Below are positions 52,355-60,914 of a DNA stretch of 64,000 nt, piece after piece (the first letter of the stretch is position 1; every line of letters starts with the position of its first letter). This DNA is from Pseudoflavonifractor phocaeensis (GTDB lineage: Bacteria > Bacillota > Clostridia > Oscillospirales > Oscillospiraceae), in contig NZ_JADYTU010000001.1 of the NCBI RefSeq assembly GCF_021531375.1, positions 62,001 to 126,000 of the forward strand, written 5' to 3'. The translations under genes and the position numbers were made by a program. The notes beneath the pieces were generated by a model. That model was given only the letters and a program-made list of their open reading frames with translations, had not been told where the DNA came from and ran no database searches.

Positions 52355-53281
52355 ATGCAAAAAGATCTGCTGAAGCTGCTGGACCTGTCCAAGGAGGACA
52401 TCATCAAGATCCTGAACACGGCGGACCAGCTGAAATACAACCAGAAACACGGCATCATCCACGACTATCTCCACGGCAAGACCCTTGCCATGATCTTTGA
52501 GAAAAATTCCACCCGGACCCGGGTCTCCTTCGAGACCGGCATGTTCCAGCTGGGCGGCCACGCCCTGTTCCTCTCCGGAAAGGAGAGCCAGATCGGCCGC
52601 GGCGAGCCGGTGGAGGACACCGCCCGGGTACTGGACCGCTACTGCGACGGCATCATGATCCGCACCTTCGCCCAGGAAGAGGTGGAGAATCTGGCCAAGT
52701 ATACCAAGATCCCCATCATCAACGGCCTGACTGACTTCTGCCACCCCTGCCAGGTGCTGGCGGATCTGATGACCGTCCGGGAGCATAAGGCTGTGCTGGA
52801 AGGGCTGAAGATGTGCTATATCGGCGACGGCAACAACATGGCCAACTCCCTCATTGTGGGCGGCCTGAAGTGCGGCATGGAGGTGGCTGTGGCCTGCCCC
52901 GAGGGCTACGACCCCGATCCCCGGGTGCTGGAGTTCGCCAAGAGCGATCCCTCTTTCCGGTTCTCCCTCCACCGTGTCCCCAAGGAGGCCGCCGTGGGCG
53001 CCGACGTGGTGTTCACCGACGTGTGGGCGTCCATGGGTCAGGAGGAGGAACGGGCCATCCGGGCCAAGGCCTTTGCCGGATACCAGATCAACGCGGAACT
53101 GATGGCCCTCACCAATCCCGAATGTATGGTCCAGCACTGCCTGCCCGCCCACCGGGGGGAGGAGATCACCGCCGAGGTCTTCGAGGCCCACGCCGACGAG
53201 ATCTTTGACGAGGCGGAGAACCGGCTGCACGCCCAGAAAGCAGTCATGTACCTGCTGATGAAGAACGACGAGGACGAATAA
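52355..53281 (+). CDS. argF: ornithine carbamoyltransferase
   Basis: The 308-residue enzyme makes citrulline. It has the carbamoyl-phosphate motif FEKNSTRTRVSFETGMFQLG near residue 49, the ornithine-side FCHPCQVLADLMTVRE near residue 130, and the catalytic MVQHCLPAHRGEEI near the end. It closes the arg operon, and a strong terminator follows. Confidence 0.96.
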   Translation: MQKDLLKLLDLSKEDIIKILNTADQLKYNQKHGIIHDYLHGKTLAMIFEKNSTRTRVSFETGMFQLGGHALFLSGKESQIGRGEPVEDTARVLDRYCDGIMIRTFAQEEVENLAKYTKIPIINGLTDFCHPCQVLADLMTVREHKAVLEGLKMCYIGDGNNMANSLIVGGLKCGMEVAVACPEGYDPDPRVLEFAKSDPSFRFSLHRVPKEAAVGADVVFTDVWASMGQEEERAIRAKAFAGYQINAELMALTNPECMVQHCLPAHRGEEITAEVFEAHADEIFDEAENRLHAQKAVMYLLMKNDEDE

Positions 53282-53286
53282 AATAT

Positions 53287-53330
53287 GATCCCGCCCAGGC
53301 ATGCCTTAGCGCGCCTGGGCGGGATTTTTT
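53287..53330. terminator. terminator at the end of the arg operon
   Basis: ATCCCGCCCAGGC and GCCTGGGCGGGAT form a 13-bp stem followed by six T. It is shared with the convergent aldolase gene. Confidence 0.92.
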
Positions 53331-53346
53331 ATGTCAGGATCATGGG

Positions 53347-54375
53347 TCACAGCGCCTGAATGTCGGCAATGAGGGCGTCGATGTCCTCGTCCCGGGTGGA
53401 CCAGCTGGTGCAGAAGCGGACGGCGGTGTGATCGCCGTCAGGCCGGCACCAGAAGCAGCTGCTGTACTTTCGGTTCAGGATCTCCAGAGCCTGGTTGGGA
53501 ATCACCGGGAATTGCTGGTTGGTGGGGGTGGGGATGAGCAGGGACCAGCCCTTGTCCAGAAAGGCCTTTTGCAGCCGCTGGGCCTGGCCCACCGCCTTGC
53601 GGCCGATCTCCCGGTACAGGCCGTCCTCCAGCAGGGCCTCGAACTGTACCCCCAGCAGCCGGCCCTTGGCCAGCATCCCGCCCCGCTGCTTGATAAGGTA
53701 GCGGAAATCGGCTTTCAGAGCCTCGTTGGTGATGACCACCGCCTCGCCGAAGAGAAGGCCGGCCTTGGTACCGCCCAGATAGAACACGTCGCACAGCCGG
53801 GCCAGGTCGGGCAGGGTCACGTCGGAGGCGGCCAGGCCATAGACCAGACGGGCGCCGTCCAGAAACAGACTCAGGTGGTACTGGTCGCAAACCTGACGGA
53901 TTTCCTCCAGCTCGGCCAGCGTGTAGACGGTGCCCATCTCGGTGGGGTGGGAGAGGTAGACCATGCCGGGCTGGACCTTGTGCTCCACCGAGGGGTCCTC
54001 ATAGTGGGCCTTGCACAGGTCGGCCACCTGCCGGGCGGTGAGCTTACCATCTACAGAGGGGACGGGGAGGATTTTGTGGCCGGTGGCCTCCACGGCTCCG
54101 GTCTCGTGGTCGTTGATGTGGCCCATCTGGGTGCAGACGACCCCCTGGTGGGGGCGCAGAGCGGCGGCGATCACCGTCATGTTGGTCTGGGTGCCGCCGA
54201 CCAGAAAGTGGACGTCGGCCCCGGGGGCCTGGCACAGATCGCGGATCAGCTGGGCGGCACGGGCGCAGTGCCCGTCCGTGCCGTAGCCGGGGCACTCCTC
54301 GCGGTTGGTCTCCACCAGCTTTTCCAATACCTTGGGGTGGGCGCCGGTGGCATAGTCACATTCAAAGCGGATCAT
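53347..54375 (-). CDS. low-specificity L-threonine aldolase-type PLP enzyme
   Basis: The 342-residue fold-type-I protein starts MIRFECDYATGAHPKVLEKL and has HFLVGGTQTNMTVIAAALRP. YLSHPTEMGTVYTLAEL, LSLFLDGARLVYGLA, and the PLP-binding lysine in FYLGGTKAGLLFGEAV near residue 207 follow. This fits the beta-eliminating-lyase/threonine-aldolase group (threonine to glycine and acetaldehyde). The exact substrate is inferred. It is monocistronic by position. Confidence 0.88.
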   Translation of the reverse strand: MIRFECDYATGAHPKVLEKLVETNREECPGYGTDGHCARAAQLIRDLCQAPGADVHFLVGGTQTNMTVIAAALRPHQGVVCTQMGHINDHETGAVEATGHKILPVPSVDGKLTARQVADLCKAHYEDPSVEHKVQPGMVYLSHPTEMGTVYTLAELEEIRQVCDQYHLSLFLDGARLVYGLAASDVTLPDLARLCDVFYLGGTKAGLLFGEAVVITNEALKADFRYLIKQRGGMLAKGRLLGVQFEALLEDGLYREIGRKAVGQAQRLQKAFLDKGWSLLIPTPTNQQFPVIPNQALEILNRKYSSCFWCRPDGDHTAVRFCTSWSTRDEDIDALIADIQAL

Positions 54376-54476
54376 AGGGATGGCCTCCAGTTTGTTTTTT
54401 AATATTGTACTTCAAAATGAGGGAAAGGTAAAGCATAAAGGGAAAGGGACTCTGTTGCCGTTGAGGCATCGGGGTT

Positions 54477-54514
54477 GAAAAAGCGCCCCGCAGCGCAGCT
54501 GCGGGGCGCTTTTG
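54477..54514. terminator. terminator after pheT
   Basis: AAAAAGCGCCCCGCAGC and GCTGCGGGGCGCTTTT pair around a 3-base loop, at the end of the leftward pheST operon. Confidence 0.9.
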
Positions 54515-54532
54515 GAACAAACGCGGGGAGGG

Positions 54533-57220
54533 TCAGCGCAGGACCGCGCCGCACTCCTTTTTCAGAGCCTCCAGGATGCTCTTCACATCGGCGTCCGCCT
54601 CCTCACTGGTGAGAGAGCGGTCGTCGGAGCGGAGGACCAGATTGAAGGCCACGGACTTCTTGCCGTCCTCCACGCCCTTGCCGCGGTAGATGTCGAAGAG
54701 CTTGACCTCCTTCAGCAGGCCCTTTGCCCCCTTGCGGATGGCGTTCTCCAGGGCACCCACGGTGACGTCCTCGCCGCAGACCACGGCGATGTCCCGGGTG
54801 ACCGAGGGGAACTTGGGCAGGGGCTTATAGATGGGAGCAGCACCCATGGCGGCGAACAGGGCGTCGAAGCTGAGTTCGGCGCAGTACAGCTCCACGTCCA
54901 CACCGTAATTCTGGGCCACCAGGGGGTGGATCTGGCCAAATACGCCCACGCTCTTGCCGTCCACCAGCACCTGGGCGCAGCGGCCGGGGTGGTAGGAGGG
55001 GTTGTCCTTCACGGCCTCGAAGGTCACGCCCTCGGCCCGGATGGAGCGGAGGATGGCTTCCACAGCCCCCTTCAGGGCGAAGAAGTTCATGCCGGCGCCG
55101 TAAGCGCCCAGGGACAGGACCTTGGGCTCGTCGGCCAGACCGTCCTCCCGCTCGAAGTAGGTCCGGCCCAGCTCATACAGGCGGGCGGACTTGTTGCGGA
55201 AGTTGTAGTTCCGGGTCAGGATCTCCAGCATAGAGGGCAGGACGGTGGTGCGCATGATAGAGGTGTCCTCGCCCAGGGGATTCATGATCTTCATGGACTT
55301 CCGGCGGGGATCGTCAGCCGCCCAGCGGATCTTGTCATAGTAGGTGGGGGAGATGAAGGAGTAGGTGATGATCTCGTTGTAGCCCATGGAGCGGCAGATG
55401 GAACCCAGAGACCGCTCCAGCTTCTGGACATCGGAGTAGCCGCCCTGGGTGGTCTCGCCCCGCTGGAGGGTACAGGGAATGTTGTTGTAGCCGTGGAACC
55501 GGGCCACTTCCTCCGCCAGGTCGGCCATGCCGATCACATCGCCGCGCCAGGAGGGAACGGTGACGTCGCCGCCGCTGACGCCGAAGCCAAGCTTCTCCAG
55601 AATGCGGACCATCTCGGGAGCCTCCACGTCGGTGCCCAGCAGGGCGTTGATCTTCTCGGGCTCCAGTTTCAGCACCCGGGGCTGGGGCACATAGTTGAGG
55701 ATGTCGATGACCCCGCCCAGCACCTCGCCGGCCCCCAGCAGCTCCACCAGCTCACAGGCACGGTTGACGGCGGGCAGGGTGTTCAGAATGTCCAGACCCT
55801 TCTCGAACTTGGCGGAGGCCTCAGTGCGCATGCCCAGAGCCAGGGCGGTCTTGCGGATGGTGGTGCCGTCAAAGTTGGCGGACTCAAAGACCACGTCCAC
55901 GGTGTCGCCCACGATCTCGCTGTTCAGACCGCCCATGATGCCCGCCAGACCCACGGCCCGGGTGTCGTCGGCGATGACCAGCATGTTGGAGGTCAGCTTG
56001 CGGACGTTGCCGTCCAGGGTGGTCAGCTCCTCGCCGTCCTCGGCCCGGCGGACCACGATCTTGCCGCCCTTCACATAGCGGTAGTCAAAGGCATGCATGG
56101 GCTGGCCGTACTCCAGCATGACGTAGTTGGTGATATCCACGATGTTGTTGATGGGGCGCACGCCCATGGAGCGCAGCCGCTCCCGCATCCACTTGGGGGA
56201 GGGGGCGATCTTCACGTTCCGGACCATCCGGGCGGTGTACCGGGGGCACAGGTCGGCGGCGGGAGTCTCCACGTCCAGCAGCTCCATCAGATCGCCCTGG
56301 CCGCCCCCCTTGACCACCGGCTCGTGGAGCCGCAGGTCGGCATTGAAGGTGGCGGCGGCCTCCCGGGCCAGACCGATGACGGACAGGCAGTCGGGGCGGT
56401 TGGGAGTGATCTCAAATTCCACCACATGGTCGTCAGCGCCAATGACAGGCTTGATGTCGTCGCCGGGCTTCACACCCTCCTCGTGGAGGATGAAGATGCC
56501 GTCGTTAATACAGTGTGGGAATTCCTTCTGGTCGGCGTGGAGGTCGGCCAGAGTGCAGATGGTCTTGCTCTTGGTGTTCAGAGCCACCATGTCGCCCTCG
56601 TGGATGTTCTGGCAGGGGGTGACGACCTCCGCGGTCTCCTTGCCGTCGTTCAGAGCGCATTTCCACAGGTTCACGCCCGCGTTCTCCACGGCGGTCACCT
56701 GGGCGGCCACCACGGGGCCGTAGATCTTGTGGCCGGGCTGGACGTCGGCGGGGATGGAGGGCTTGTCCTTGTCCAGGGGCTTGTAGTCGTTCAGCAGGGC
56801 GGCGGCGGTAATGACGGCGTAGGGGAAGTCCCGCTCATCCAGAGCCAGCTCCTTCAGGGAGCACAGCATGCCGTTGGACAGCACGCCGCGCAGCTTGCCC
56901 TTCTCGATTTTGTGTCCGCCGGGGAGGGTGGACTTGTGGAGGGCGGCGGGGACCAGGTCGCCGGGGTGGATGTTCCAGGCGCCGGTGACGATCTGGACGG
57001 GCTCCTCGCGGCCCGCATCGATCTGGCAGACCCACATGTGGTCGGAATCGGGGTGGCGCTCCATGGACAGGATCTTGCCCACCACTACGTTGGAGATCTC
57101 GCAGCCCAGGTCCTCGGTGATCTCAACCTTGGAGCCGGACAGGGTCATGGCTTCGGCAAAGTCTTTATCATTGGCCTCAACGGTAACAAACTCATTGAGC
57201 CATTTACGGGATAGATTCAT
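54533..57220 (-). CDS. pheT: phenylalanyl-tRNA synthetase beta chain, unusually long
   Basis: With PheS it forms the (alpha-beta)2 enzyme that charges tRNA-Phe. The N-terminal tRNA-binding OB domain lies at about residues 45-135 (VGKILSMERHPDSDHMWVCQ; GVLSNGMLCSLKEL). B3/B4 editing and B5 domains follow (VEFEITPNRPDCLSVIGLARE; YTARMVRNVKIAPSPKWMRE), with the anticodon-binding FDX domain at the end (FPSVTRDIAVVCGEDV). At 895 residues it is about 95 longer than the usual 790-800. The surplus sits at about 169-250, where VVAAQVTAVENAGVNLWKC and PCQNIHEGDMVAL echo the first OB domain. Confidence 0.95.
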   Translation of the reverse strand: MNLSRKWLNEFVTVEANDKDFAEAMTLSGSKVEITEDLGCEISNVVVGKILSMERHPDSDHMWVCQIDAGREEPVQIVTGAWNIHPGDLVPAALHKSTLPGGHKIEKGKLRGVLSNGMLCSLKELALDERDFPYAVITAAALLNDYKPLDKDKPSIPADVQPGHKIYGPVVAAQVTAVENAGVNLWKCALNDGKETAEVVTPCQNIHEGDMVALNTKSKTICTLADLHADQKEFPHCINDGIFILHEEGVKPGDDIKPVIGADDHVVEFEITPNRPDCLSVIGLAREAAATFNADLRLHEPVVKGGGQGDLMELLDVETPAADLCPRYTARMVRNVKIAPSPKWMRERLRSMGVRPINNIVDITNYVMLEYGQPMHAFDYRYVKGGKIVVRRAEDGEELTTLDGNVRKLTSNMLVIADDTRAVGLAGIMGGLNSEIVGDTVDVVFESANFDGTTIRKTALALGMRTEASAKFEKGLDILNTLPAVNRACELVELLGAGEVLGGVIDILNYVPQPRVLKLEPEKINALLGTDVEAPEMVRILEKLGFGVSGGDVTVPSWRGDVIGMADLAEEVARFHGYNNIPCTLQRGETTQGGYSDVQKLERSLGSICRSMGYNEIITYSFISPTYYDKIRWAADDPRRKSMKIMNPLGEDTSIMRTTVLPSMLEILTRNYNFRNKSARLYELGRTYFEREDGLADEPKVLSLGAYGAGMNFFALKGAVEAILRSIRAEGVTFEAVKDNPSYHPGRCAQVLVDGKSVGVFGQIHPLVAQNYGVDVELYCAELSFDALFAAMGAAPIYKPLPKFPSVTRDIAVVCGEDVTVGALENAIRKGAKGLLKEVKLFDIYRGKGVEDGKKSVAFNLVLRSDDRSLTSEEADADVKSILEALKKECGAVLR

Positions 57221-57316
57221 ACATCAAAACTCCTTATAAGTAAAACGCAGAAACGCGGGAATGAAACTCATTTCTGCATTCTGAATTCTGCATGGAAACG
57301 ATTTGAAACCTGGGGA

Positions 57317-58342
57317 TCAAAACTGCTCCAGGAACCGGGTGTCGTTCTCAAAGATCAGCCGCAGGTCGGTGATCTTGAACTGGCGCATGGCCAGACGCTC
57401 CAGACCCATACCGAAGGCCCAACCGGAGTAGACCTCGGGGTCGATGCCGGACATCTCCAGCACCTTGGGATGGATCATGCCGGCGCCCAGCACCTCGATC
57501 CAGCCCTCGCCCTTACAGGTGGGGCAGCCCTTGCCGCCGCACTTGTGGCACTGGACGTCCATCTCACAGGAGGGCTCCGTAAAGGGGAAGTGGTGGGGGC
57601 GGAACCGGGTGACGGTGCCCTTGCCGAAAAGCTGCTCCACCACGGCGTTCAGGGTGCCCTTCAGGTCGGACATGGTGACATTTTTGTCGATGACCATGCC
57701 CTCCACCTGGTGGAACATGGGGGAATGGGTGGCGTCCACCTCGTCCTTCCGGTATACCCGGCCGGGGGCAATGATGCGGATGGGCAGCTCCATGGTCTCC
57801 ATGGCGTGGACCTGCATGGGGCTGGTCTGGGAGCGGAGCATCACCCGGCTGTCGGCGTCAAAGTAGAAGGTATCGGACCAGTCGCGGGAGGGGTGGCCCT
57901 CCTCGGCGTTGAGCCGGTCGAAGTTATAGTAGGCCAGCTCCACCTCGGGGCCGTCCAGAACGGTAAAGCCCATGCCCACAAAGATGTCCTTGATCTCATC
58001 CAGGGCGCTGTACATGGGGTGCTTGTGGCCGATGGCCACGCTGTCGCCGGGGATGGTCACGTCCACCGCCTCCAGCTTCAGCTTGGCCTCCAGGGCGGCG
58101 GCCTCCAGCTTTTTGCCGGCGGCCTCCAGGGCCTCCTCCAGAGCGGCGCGGACCTCGTTGGCCAGCTGGCCCATGGCGGGGCGCTCCTCGGCGGACAGCT
58201 TGCCCATTTGCTTCAGAACGGCTGTGAGTTCGCCCTTCTTGCCCAGGTACTGGACCCGCAGGGCGTCCAGAGCGGCGGAGTCCTTGGCGCCGTCAAAGGC
58301 GGCCAGAGCCTGGGCGCGGATGTTTGCTAACTGTTCTTTCAT
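57317..58342 (-). CDS. pheS: phenylalanyl-tRNA synthetase alpha chain
   Basis: The 341-residue class-II catalytic subunit has an N-terminal coiled-coil (about 1-85), then motif 1 region MGFTVLDGPEVELAYYNFD, and motif 2 with RIIAPGRVYRKDEVDATHSPMFHQVEG (two adjoining blocks). Motif 3 is YSGWAFGMGLERLAMRQF. An AAAGGAGAAT site precedes the ATG. It begins 35 bases after the deacetylase stop, with no separate leader, so it should depend on the T-box upstream. Confidence 0.97.
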   Translation of the reverse strand: MKEQLANIRAQALAAFDGAKDSAALDALRVQYLGKKGELTAVLKQMGKLSAEERPAMGQLANEVRAALEEALEAAGKKLEAAALEAKLKLEAVDVTIPGDSVAIGHKHPMYSALDEIKDIFVGMGFTVLDGPEVELAYYNFDRLNAEEGHPSRDWSDTFYFDADSRVMLRSQTSPMQVHAMETMELPIRIIAPGRVYRKDEVDATHSPMFHQVEGMVIDKNVTMSDLKGTLNAVVEQLFGKGTVTRFRPHHFPFTEPSCEMDVQCHKCGGKGCPTCKGEGWIEVLGAGMIHPKVLEMSGIDPEVYSGWAFGMGLERLAMRQFKITDLRLIFENDTRFLEQF

Positions 58343-58377
58343 AACTGATTCTCCTTTTTCTTTGGAAGAAAATAACC

Positions 58378-59475
58378 TTATTTCAAAAATTCGCTGACCG
58401 GGTGCTCCACCGTGATGTTGTGGCGGGGCAGGTCATACAGGCCTCGGGAGAGGTCGGCGGGGCCGTGCCGGGTGGTGACGGTGATGGCGAAGTGCTCCCG
58501 GAGATAGTCGTTGGCCCAGCGCTCCTTCTGGCCGTGGGGGTAGGCGAAGAAGAGAACCTCGGTACCCAGATTGGCCTGGATCTGGTCAATGCTGGCCTGC
58601 AGATCAGGGAAGATCCGGGCCTCATAGTCCGACCGGCTTTCACCGGAGATGTGCTTGATGCCTCGGGGGTCCTCCTGGTGGGCGTCATAGGTGTGGGAGC
58701 CGAATTCCACCAGACCGGAGGCGGCCATCTCCCGGCACATGTCCCAGGTCAGAAAATCGGGGTGCTGCTCTTCAATCTGCCGGGTGATGAGGGAGATAAC
58801 GGCCTTGGCCTGAAACTCCTCCAGGATGGGGAAGGCCAGATGGTAGTTGCTGGCATAGCCGTCGTCGAAGGTGATGAGCACCGCCTTTTCCGGCAGGGGA
58901 GTCCCGGCAGCCAGCTGGCTGGGCAGCAGCCAGGTGTACCCGTTGTCCCGCAGCCACTGGAGGTCCTCCCAGAACCGGCCGGTGGTGATGGTCCAGGTGT
59001 TGCAGCTCTGGCCGTCCTCCACCATATGGTGGTACATCAGGATATAAAGGGTGTGATTATCAGAGAGCGCGGGCTCCGGTTGGAGTTCAGACGGCGGTTC
59101 GGGAGCCGGTTCAGGCCCGGCTTCCGGCAGCGGTTCAGGCTCGGTGCCGGACTCCGGCTCCGGTTCTGTTTCCGTCTCCGGCTGGGCCTCGGGCGCGGGC
59201 TCCGGCACATCTATGGGCTCCGGGGCCGGCTGAGGCTCAATTTGCGGCGGGGATGGGGGCTGAGGCTGCTCCGGCAGAGCGGAAGGGAGCTGTTCGGGGG
59301 TAGCGGGGTCCGATGCCTGGGGCGGCTGTTCGGGAGAAGAAACTTGCTCCTGACTCTGACTGGCAGCCGGCGGGGCAGGCGGGGAGACGGGACCGGGTGC
59401 GGACTGACAGGCGGCCAGTGCCGAAAGCCCGGCCAGCAGAAGGAAAACGGCGGCTCCGAATCGGAAAAGACGCAT
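58378..59475 (-). CDS. polysaccharide deacetylase lipoprotein with Pro/Glu-rich spacer
   Basis: Residues 1-23 form a lipoprotein signal (FLLLAGLSALAAC). A Pro/Glu/Ala-rich spacer of about 115 residues could span the wall. A NodB-type deacetylase domain starts near residue 145 (LYILMYHHMVEDG), with the metal/catalytic motifs LITFDDGYASNYH and FGSHTYDAH and FFAYPHGQ near the end. It probably removes acetyl groups from surface glycan or peptidoglycan; the exact substrate is unknown. It is the first gene behind a T-box leader shared with pheS-pheT. Confidence 0.88.
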   Translation of the reverse strand: MRLFRFGAAVFLLLAGLSALAACQSAPGPVSPPAPPAASQSQEQVSSPEQPPQASDPATPEQLPSALPEQPQPPSPPQIEPQPAPEPIDVPEPAPEAQPETETEPEPESGTEPEPLPEAGPEPAPEPPSELQPEPALSDNHTLYILMYHHMVEDGQSCNTWTITTGRFWEDLQWLRDNGYTWLLPSQLAAGTPLPEKAVLITFDDGYASNYHLAFPILEEFQAKAVISLITRQIEEQHPDFLTWDMCREMAASGLVEFGSHTYDAHQEDPRGIKHISGESRSDYEARIFPDLQASIDQIQANLGTEVLFFAYPHGQKERWANDYLREHFAITVTTRHGPADLSRGLYDLPRHNITVEHPVSEFLK

Positions 59476-59496
59476 GAGATACCTCCCTCAAAAGAG

Positions 59497-59700
59497 TTGA
59501 AAAAAGCCCTCCGTCCCTTGACTGTTGGGACGAAAGGCAAACCTTCCGCGGTACCACCCGCATTCGCGCCCCGAAGGGCACGCACTTAAGCTCCGATAAC
59601 GGCGGAAACCCCGTCCCGCTCTCGCGGGCCGCTCCCGGGCGAACCAAGCGGTTGTGTTCCAGGGCGGCTTTCAGCCGGTGACCGCCCCTCTCTGCGGAAC
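59497..59700 (-). promoter_or_regulatory. T-box riboswitch (phenylalanine-type) with terminator
   Basis: On the minus strand a stem-I region opens AGAGAGGGGCGGTC near 59690. A candidate specifier TTC (Phe) lies at 59643-59641 in GGTTCGCCCGGGAG. The hallmark T-box GGGTGGTACCGCGG is at 59559-59546. An 11-bp terminator follows, CCTTTCGTCCC pairing with GGGACGGAGGG before a T run (59540-59497). Uncharged tRNA-Phe should favour readthrough into the deacetylase, pheS and pheT. Confidence 0.92.
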
Positions 59701-59744
59701 AAATGCACGCTATTTTCCCGTTCCTCGCATTTAGACTAAAGGTA

Positions 59745-59773
59745 TTTATATCATAAAAAGCCGGGTTTTGCAA
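59745..59773 (-). promoter_or_regulatory. promoter of the T-box operon
   Basis: On the minus strand TTGCAA (59773-59768), 17 bases, then TATAAA (59750-59745), about 40 bases before stem I. Confidence 0.7.
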
Positions 59774-59856
59774 GAGCGAAAACGGGGTTATTTGAGAATA
59801 AGCGGTCTGGCGGACCACAGCCGCGGCGGTTCTTTGGGAAAATGCCGTAAATGTGC

Positions 59857-59888
59857 CGGACCGCCGGACCGCCGGACCGCCGGAGCGG
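59857..59888. repeat. 8-bp tandem repeat, about four units
   Basis: CGGACCGC occurs three times in a row, followed by the variant CGGAGCGG. It lies just past the 3' end of sodC, outside any gene. The stretch 59774-59904 holds nothing else that I can identify. Confidence 0.75.
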
Positions 59889-59904
59889 GATGGAGAGCCG
59901 GGGG

Positions 59905-60351
59905 TCATGTGGGGCGGATCACCCCGCAGGCGATTTTGTTACCGGAGTTGCCGGAAGGCTGGGAGTGAAAATCGTCCGGACCGCTGTGGATCACCACAGA
60001 GCGTCCGATCACATCCCTCACGGAGAAACGGTCTGTCAGCACCGATAAATGCGCCCGTCCGCGGCATGACAGCAGCGGGGGCAGATCGCCCGCGTGGTTG
60101 GGGTGAGGCGCGCCGGTAGGATTATAGTGGCTGCCCGTGCCGGAAAAGTTGTCTCCGGTACAGCTGCCGCCCTCGTGGATATGAAGGGCACAGAAGCCCG
60201 GGCCGCCATCCTGCGGCAGTCCGGATACATTGGCCACGACCAAAACGCCCTGTGGCTGCTGATAAAATTGAACGCAGCCGTGCAGACAGGGGGCCTCATC
60301 GCCGCCTCTGATCTGTGCGGTCCCGTCAGGACGGGCAGAACATGTGCGCAT
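59905..60351 (-). CDS. sodC: Cu/Zn superoxide dismutase family protein without signal peptide
   Basis: The 148-residue protein has the Cu/Zn-SOD signature: GFCALHIHEGGSCTGDNFS with two metal histidines, GSHYNPTGAPHPNHAGDLPP supplying the zinc ligands, VVIHSGPDDFHSQPSG, and NSGNKIACGVI at the end. The conserved cysteines are present. ATG 60351 follows a GAGGTGAT site. Most bacterial SodC proteins are exported, but here neither signal peptide nor lipobox is seen (start MRTCSARPDG). It could act in the cytosol of an oxygen-sensitive host, or use another route. Confidence 0.88.
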   Translation of the reverse strand: MRTCSARPDGTAQIRGGDEAPCLHGCVQFYQQPQGVLVVANVSGLPQDGGPGFCALHIHEGGSCTGDNFSGTGSHYNPTGAPHPNHAGDLPPLLSCRGRAHLSVLTDRFSVRDVIGRSVVIHSGPDDFHSQPSGNSGNKIACGVIRPT

Positions 60352-60539
60352 ACGATCACCTCGCAGCCAGCTTATGCGGGAACACAGATTGCTGTGAAAA
60401 GATATCCTTGCGGACATGGCTGAGACAGTGCGGGGAAAAGGTCCACAGGAGGCGGCGGAGGGAGCTGCTTTTTGATCCGGACTTGTCCGGAACGCCGCGC
60501 GGTAATCTTGAAAACAGTTCTGGTGAAACGGGAAAATAA

Positions 60540-60715
60540 AGTGTCAATTTTAAGCACAATCGTTCATTCGTTCAAATTTCTTTGGACGCCAACAAATAAT
60601 AGAAGAATAATTATTTTATATATAAAAGTATACAAAATAAAAATGCAAATTTTATATATAAAATATTATTGAATCAATTTTTTAAAAAATAGGAAATATT
60701 ATTCACAAACGCTCA
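60540..60715. other. AT-rich non-coding island
   Basis: This 175-base stretch is far richer in A+T than the rest of the window. It contains runs such as TTATTTTATATATAAAAG and TTTTTTAAAAAATAGG and two TTATATATAAAA-like palindromes. No gene is visible in it. It sits in the 560-base gap between sodC and the acyl-CoA-ligase-like gene. The remainder of the gap (60716-60914) may hold that gene's promoter and leader. Confidence 0.6.
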
Positions 60716-60914
60716 TTTGAAATGCCTGTAAAGGTATGCTATGTTATTGAAACAGTACGCGTGGAATTGCGTTTTGTAGGAGGAACAGAAAAACGTAACG
60801 TCTGTGCCTCTCAGAATGACAGCTCTGCGCAAAGTGCGTGTGGTCGATTCACTTTTTACTTTGAGAAAAAGTGGGAAAAGAAGAGATGAAGATGAAAGGA
60901 ACGGAAACAGGAAG

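Noticed and set aside
59857-59888. 8-bp tandem repeat as a CRISPR or phase-variation locus
   Set aside because: Only four tiny contiguous units without spacers, outside any gene and not in a promoter.
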